A DNA stretch of 64,000 nucleotides, from positions 16,647 to 80,646 of the forward strand of contig MABD01000052.1 of the NCBI GenBank assembly GCA_002162955.1. Direction: 5' to 3'. Below are positions 61,910 to 64,000 of this stretch, piece after piece (the stretch's first letter is position 1; every line of letters begins with the position of its first letter). This DNA comes from Gammaproteobacteria bacterium 45_16_T64. Its GTDB lineage: Bacteria > Pseudomonadota > Gammaproteobacteria > Pseudomonadales > Ketobacteraceae. Position numbers and translations under genes: made by a program. The notes under the pieces are model-generated. The model was not told the origin of the DNA. It did not search any database and saw only the letters and a program-made list of their open reading frames with translations.

Positions 61910-63004
61910 ATGCAGTGGATATTAAAGCTCTACAAAAGCATGGCGACGCCGTTTCATGCTGTTATCGGTATTCTTGGCGTATGTGTTGTAGCATTCTCAT
62001 TCTCATTCGCAGGAGCTCTAGGTGGGTTTATGGAAAAATTCACCTACGCGGTGTTTTTTCTATATGGCATATTCTTGTTCTATTGTGCTTTTTTTAGTCG
62101 GCTATTGGTTGAGGCGAACAGACTTGAAGATGATGGCCCTAAACGTGGAAATTTAATTGGGTTGTCTTATGTATACCAGGGTATTTTGATTCCGGTTATC
62201 TTGTTGATGACGTGGTGGATATTATCTACTGCGGTTGGAAAGGCGAATAATTTGGTTATTACAGCAAAGAACTTTAGTGAGCCTTTGATTCGTGAATTCG
62301 AACATATGACTATGGGGCCTATTGAGTATGAGGTCGATGATCTAAGTGATGCAGGGGGAACTATTACATTGGAGTTGACGGGTGTTCTGAATGTCAGTAA
62401 ACCGTTAGAGTCTATGATTAAATTTGATGGTAAAGGTTTGGCTACTCTATCGATGTCTGTACCGTTTTCGTTGGGCAAGGCACCTGGGTATGAGATATTT
62501 GATGGTGGTGAGCTTATTGAATTGGAACTAGACATAAATAATTCAACAAGTGATATGCGTCCATATAAGGATGCCTGTTATATACGTATACCAGTACTAA
62601 GGCCAGATCTAGGAGGAGTGCCAATTAATGAGATATCCGTTTATTCCGATCATGGCGTTACTCTTCGTTTACTCAAAGGGGTTGATCTCACTGTGGACAA
62701 TGGGAAAAAAGATAGAAATCTACTTATTGGGGATGGATTTGTCATGGTCAAATATAAGAATCATCAAGCCTACAAGCCCTCAGGGAAGGTGATTTATTGC
62801 CCTAAATCGGTGGAAGTAAGGGGGAAGGAGTATTTCAATATAGATCTTTGGGATAGTATTCCAATTGATGTTCTTGCTTCATTTGTTTATCCAGTTATAT
62901 CAAAGGATGTGGTTGGTTTTTCACGAGAAAAGCGGTCATATATACGTCCATGGGGAAAATATCAGCGATTCCTAAAAAGAAGGTTTGAAGACCTATTTGA
63001 TTAA
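61910..63004 (+). CDS. Tandem paralogue C: three-TM protein of unknown function
   Basis: The 364-residue product has the shared N-terminal membrane half and a type-2 soluble domain close to copy B (SEPLIREFEHMTMGPIEYEV, RPYKDACYIRIPVL). The first membrane segment carries a two-residue insertion (FSFSFAGALGG versus FSFAGALGG), caused by a six-base direct duplication. AAGGA at 61897-61901 precedes the ATG at 61910. Function unknown. Confidence 0.78.
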   Translation: MQWILKLYKSMATPFHAVIGILGVCVVAFSFSFAGALGGFMEKFTYAVFFLYGIFLFYCAFFSRLLVEANRLEDDGPKRGNLIGLSYVYQGILIPVILLMTWWILSTAVGKANNLVITAKNFSEPLIREFEHMTMGPIEYEVDDLSDAGGTITLELTGVLNVSKPLESMIKFDGKGLATLSMSVPFSLGKAPGYEIFDGGELIELELDINNSTSDMRPYKDACYIRIPVLRPDLGGVPINEISVYSDHGVTLRLLKGVDLTVDNGKKDRNLLIGDGFVMVKYKNHQAYKPSGKVIYCPKSVEVRGKEYFNIDLWDSIPIDVLASFVYPVISKDVVGFSREKRSYIRPWGKYQRFLKRRFEDLFD

Positions 63005-63122
63005 TCTTTAGATATGTCTTCAAACTTGAAATTGTCAAAATGGACATTAGGGATGATGCTTGGTTTGTGAGTGAATATCATTTCATTGAAACTAGTAATA
63101 TAAACTGAAAGGACTTCTGCGA

Positions 63123-63926
63123 GTGCAGTGGGTATCAAATCTCTACAAAGGCATGGCTACACCGTTTCATGCTGTTATCGGAATTCTTGGAATATGTGTT
63201 GTTGCCTTCTCATTCGCAGGTGCTCTCGGTGGGTTTATGGAAAAATTCACCTATGCGGTGTTTTTTCTATACGGCATATTTCTGTTTTATTGTGCTTTTT
63301 TCAGCCGGCTATTGGTTGTGGCGAATCGTCTTAAAGATGGTGATCCAAAGCGCGGGAAGTTGATAGGGCTGTCATATGTTTACCAGGGAGTATTAATTTC
63401 GCTTATATTTGTGATGACGTGGTGGATCTTGTCTACGTTTATTGGAAAGGCAACTAATTTGGTCGTTACGGTTAGTGAGCCTAACGAAAATATAATCAAA
63501 GAATTGGAAAAGATGACTTACGGGGATATTGAATTCGATGGTTTTAACCTGGATTCAACTAAACAAAGCGTCGAGCTAGAATTGTCCGGCTATGTTTCAA
63601 GCGGAAGTATCTTGAAAAAAATTATTGAGTATACAGGGAGTGCCCCTGCTAAAGTCGAAATGAAGGTGAAGTCCGGTTGGGTTAATTCTCCTGGGTATGA
63701 GTTTTTTGAGAATGAAATAGTGGAACTTTTACTCGATATAGATTCTTCAATGGCTGTTCGAAAGCCCTATCTAAATGGCTGTTATATAGCGATTCCAATA
63801 TTGTCCCCTGATATATCAAAGCTATCTCGAAAAAGAGAAATTATATATCCTCAGCATGATTACGCTCTAAATATTGTGGAAGGAATAGAATTGGTCGTTG
63901 ATGTGTTAACGGCAATGCAAAACTGA
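63123..63926 (+). pseudogene. Tandem paralogue D, truncated by an insertion sequence
   Basis: The frame starts at GTG 63123 (AAAGGA nine bases upstream), where copies A-C have ATG. It encodes the shared membrane half and a type-1 soluble domain like copy A (about 260 native residues). At 63903 the similarity to copy A stops, inside a GTTGATG shared with A, and the last codons to the TGA at 63924-63926 are insertion-sequence DNA. About 100 C-terminal residues are missing, so the product is probably inactive or altered. Confidence 0.8.
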
Positions 63927-64000
63927 CCCACTAACGACAACCGAAAATTGACCCACCTGGGGCAAAATAACCGCCAAATCAATTATGGGATGGCGGTGAT
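63904..64000. mobile_element. End of an IS21-family-like insertion sequence, continuing past the window
   Basis: The sequence beginning TGTTAACGGCAATGCAAAAC at 63904 looks like an IS21-type terminus, with a TGT end and repeated AAAACTGACCCAC / AAAATTGACCCACC segments that resemble the multiple terminal repeats of that family. It starts exactly where paralogue D loses similarity to paralogue A. No transposase frame can be identified in the 97 bases seen, so family and orientation are tentative. Confidence 0.65.

Overview
The window reads as chromosomal DNA of a heterotrophic, probably marine gammaproteobacterium. I infer this from the moderate GC content, Gram-negative envelope genes (outer-membrane export lipoprotein, many lipobox lipoproteins), a TrpR-type repressor, a perfect CRP-type site, and gene families common in Cellvibrionales-like marine bacteria. 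No rRNA, tRNA or CRISPR array was seen. I cannot name the species.

Positions 1-15716 hold an exopolysaccharide locus of the Wzx/Wzy type. A plus-strand run of eleven tightly packed genes (2093-14996) encodes an initiating sugar transferase, a CpsD-like ATPase, an outer-membrane export lipoprotein, a chain-length regulator, three glycosyltransferases, a polymerase/ligase, a polysaccharide deacetylase, a flippase and a GH39-like lipoprotein. Divergent or convergent neighbours (a second deacetylase and two GNAT-type acyltransferases) probably decorate the polymer. A consensus CRP site lies upstream of the operon.

Positions 15860-26475 are mixed: an SDR/FAD-oxidoreductase pair, a four-repeat protein with an exact 58-residue period, a small secreted protein, a compact trpR-trpE-trpG operon with a trp-operator-like palindrome touching the trpR start codon, a LysR regulator, an alpha/beta hydrolase with a Cys at the nucleophile position, and a large lipoprotein.

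Positions 26549-45969 form the most striking region, a roughly 19 kb set of steroid- or sterol-type enzymes. It has a ketosteroid isomerase homologue with all three catalytic residues, a KshA-like Rieske oxygenase, a fatty-acid-hydroxylase/sterol-desaturase family protein, an NSDHL/ERG26-like decarboxylating dehydrogenase, a further extended SDR, three classical SDRs, a GMC oxidase, an ALDH, an SRPBCC protein and an acyl-CoA ligase. With these sit an APS kinase (PAPS supply), a sulfotransferase and a DUF1214 protein, plus AraC and TetR regulators. I infer a pathway that oxidises, and perhaps sulfates, a steroid- or triterpenoid-like lipid. The substrate is unknown, and no cyclase is present in the window.

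Positions 46077-50104 hold ordinary small genes (AraC, GNAT, DUF1801, ppiC, small unknowns). Positions 50419-58408 hold a 2326-residue secreted SpvB/FG-GAP/RHS polymorphic toxin, a putative immunity gene, a displaced orphan toxin tip without a start codon, and a second putative immunity gene. After a carboxylesterase (58809-59474) comes a tandem array of four paralogous three-TM proteins of unknown function. The last copy is cut by the end of an IS21-like insertion sequence that runs off the window.
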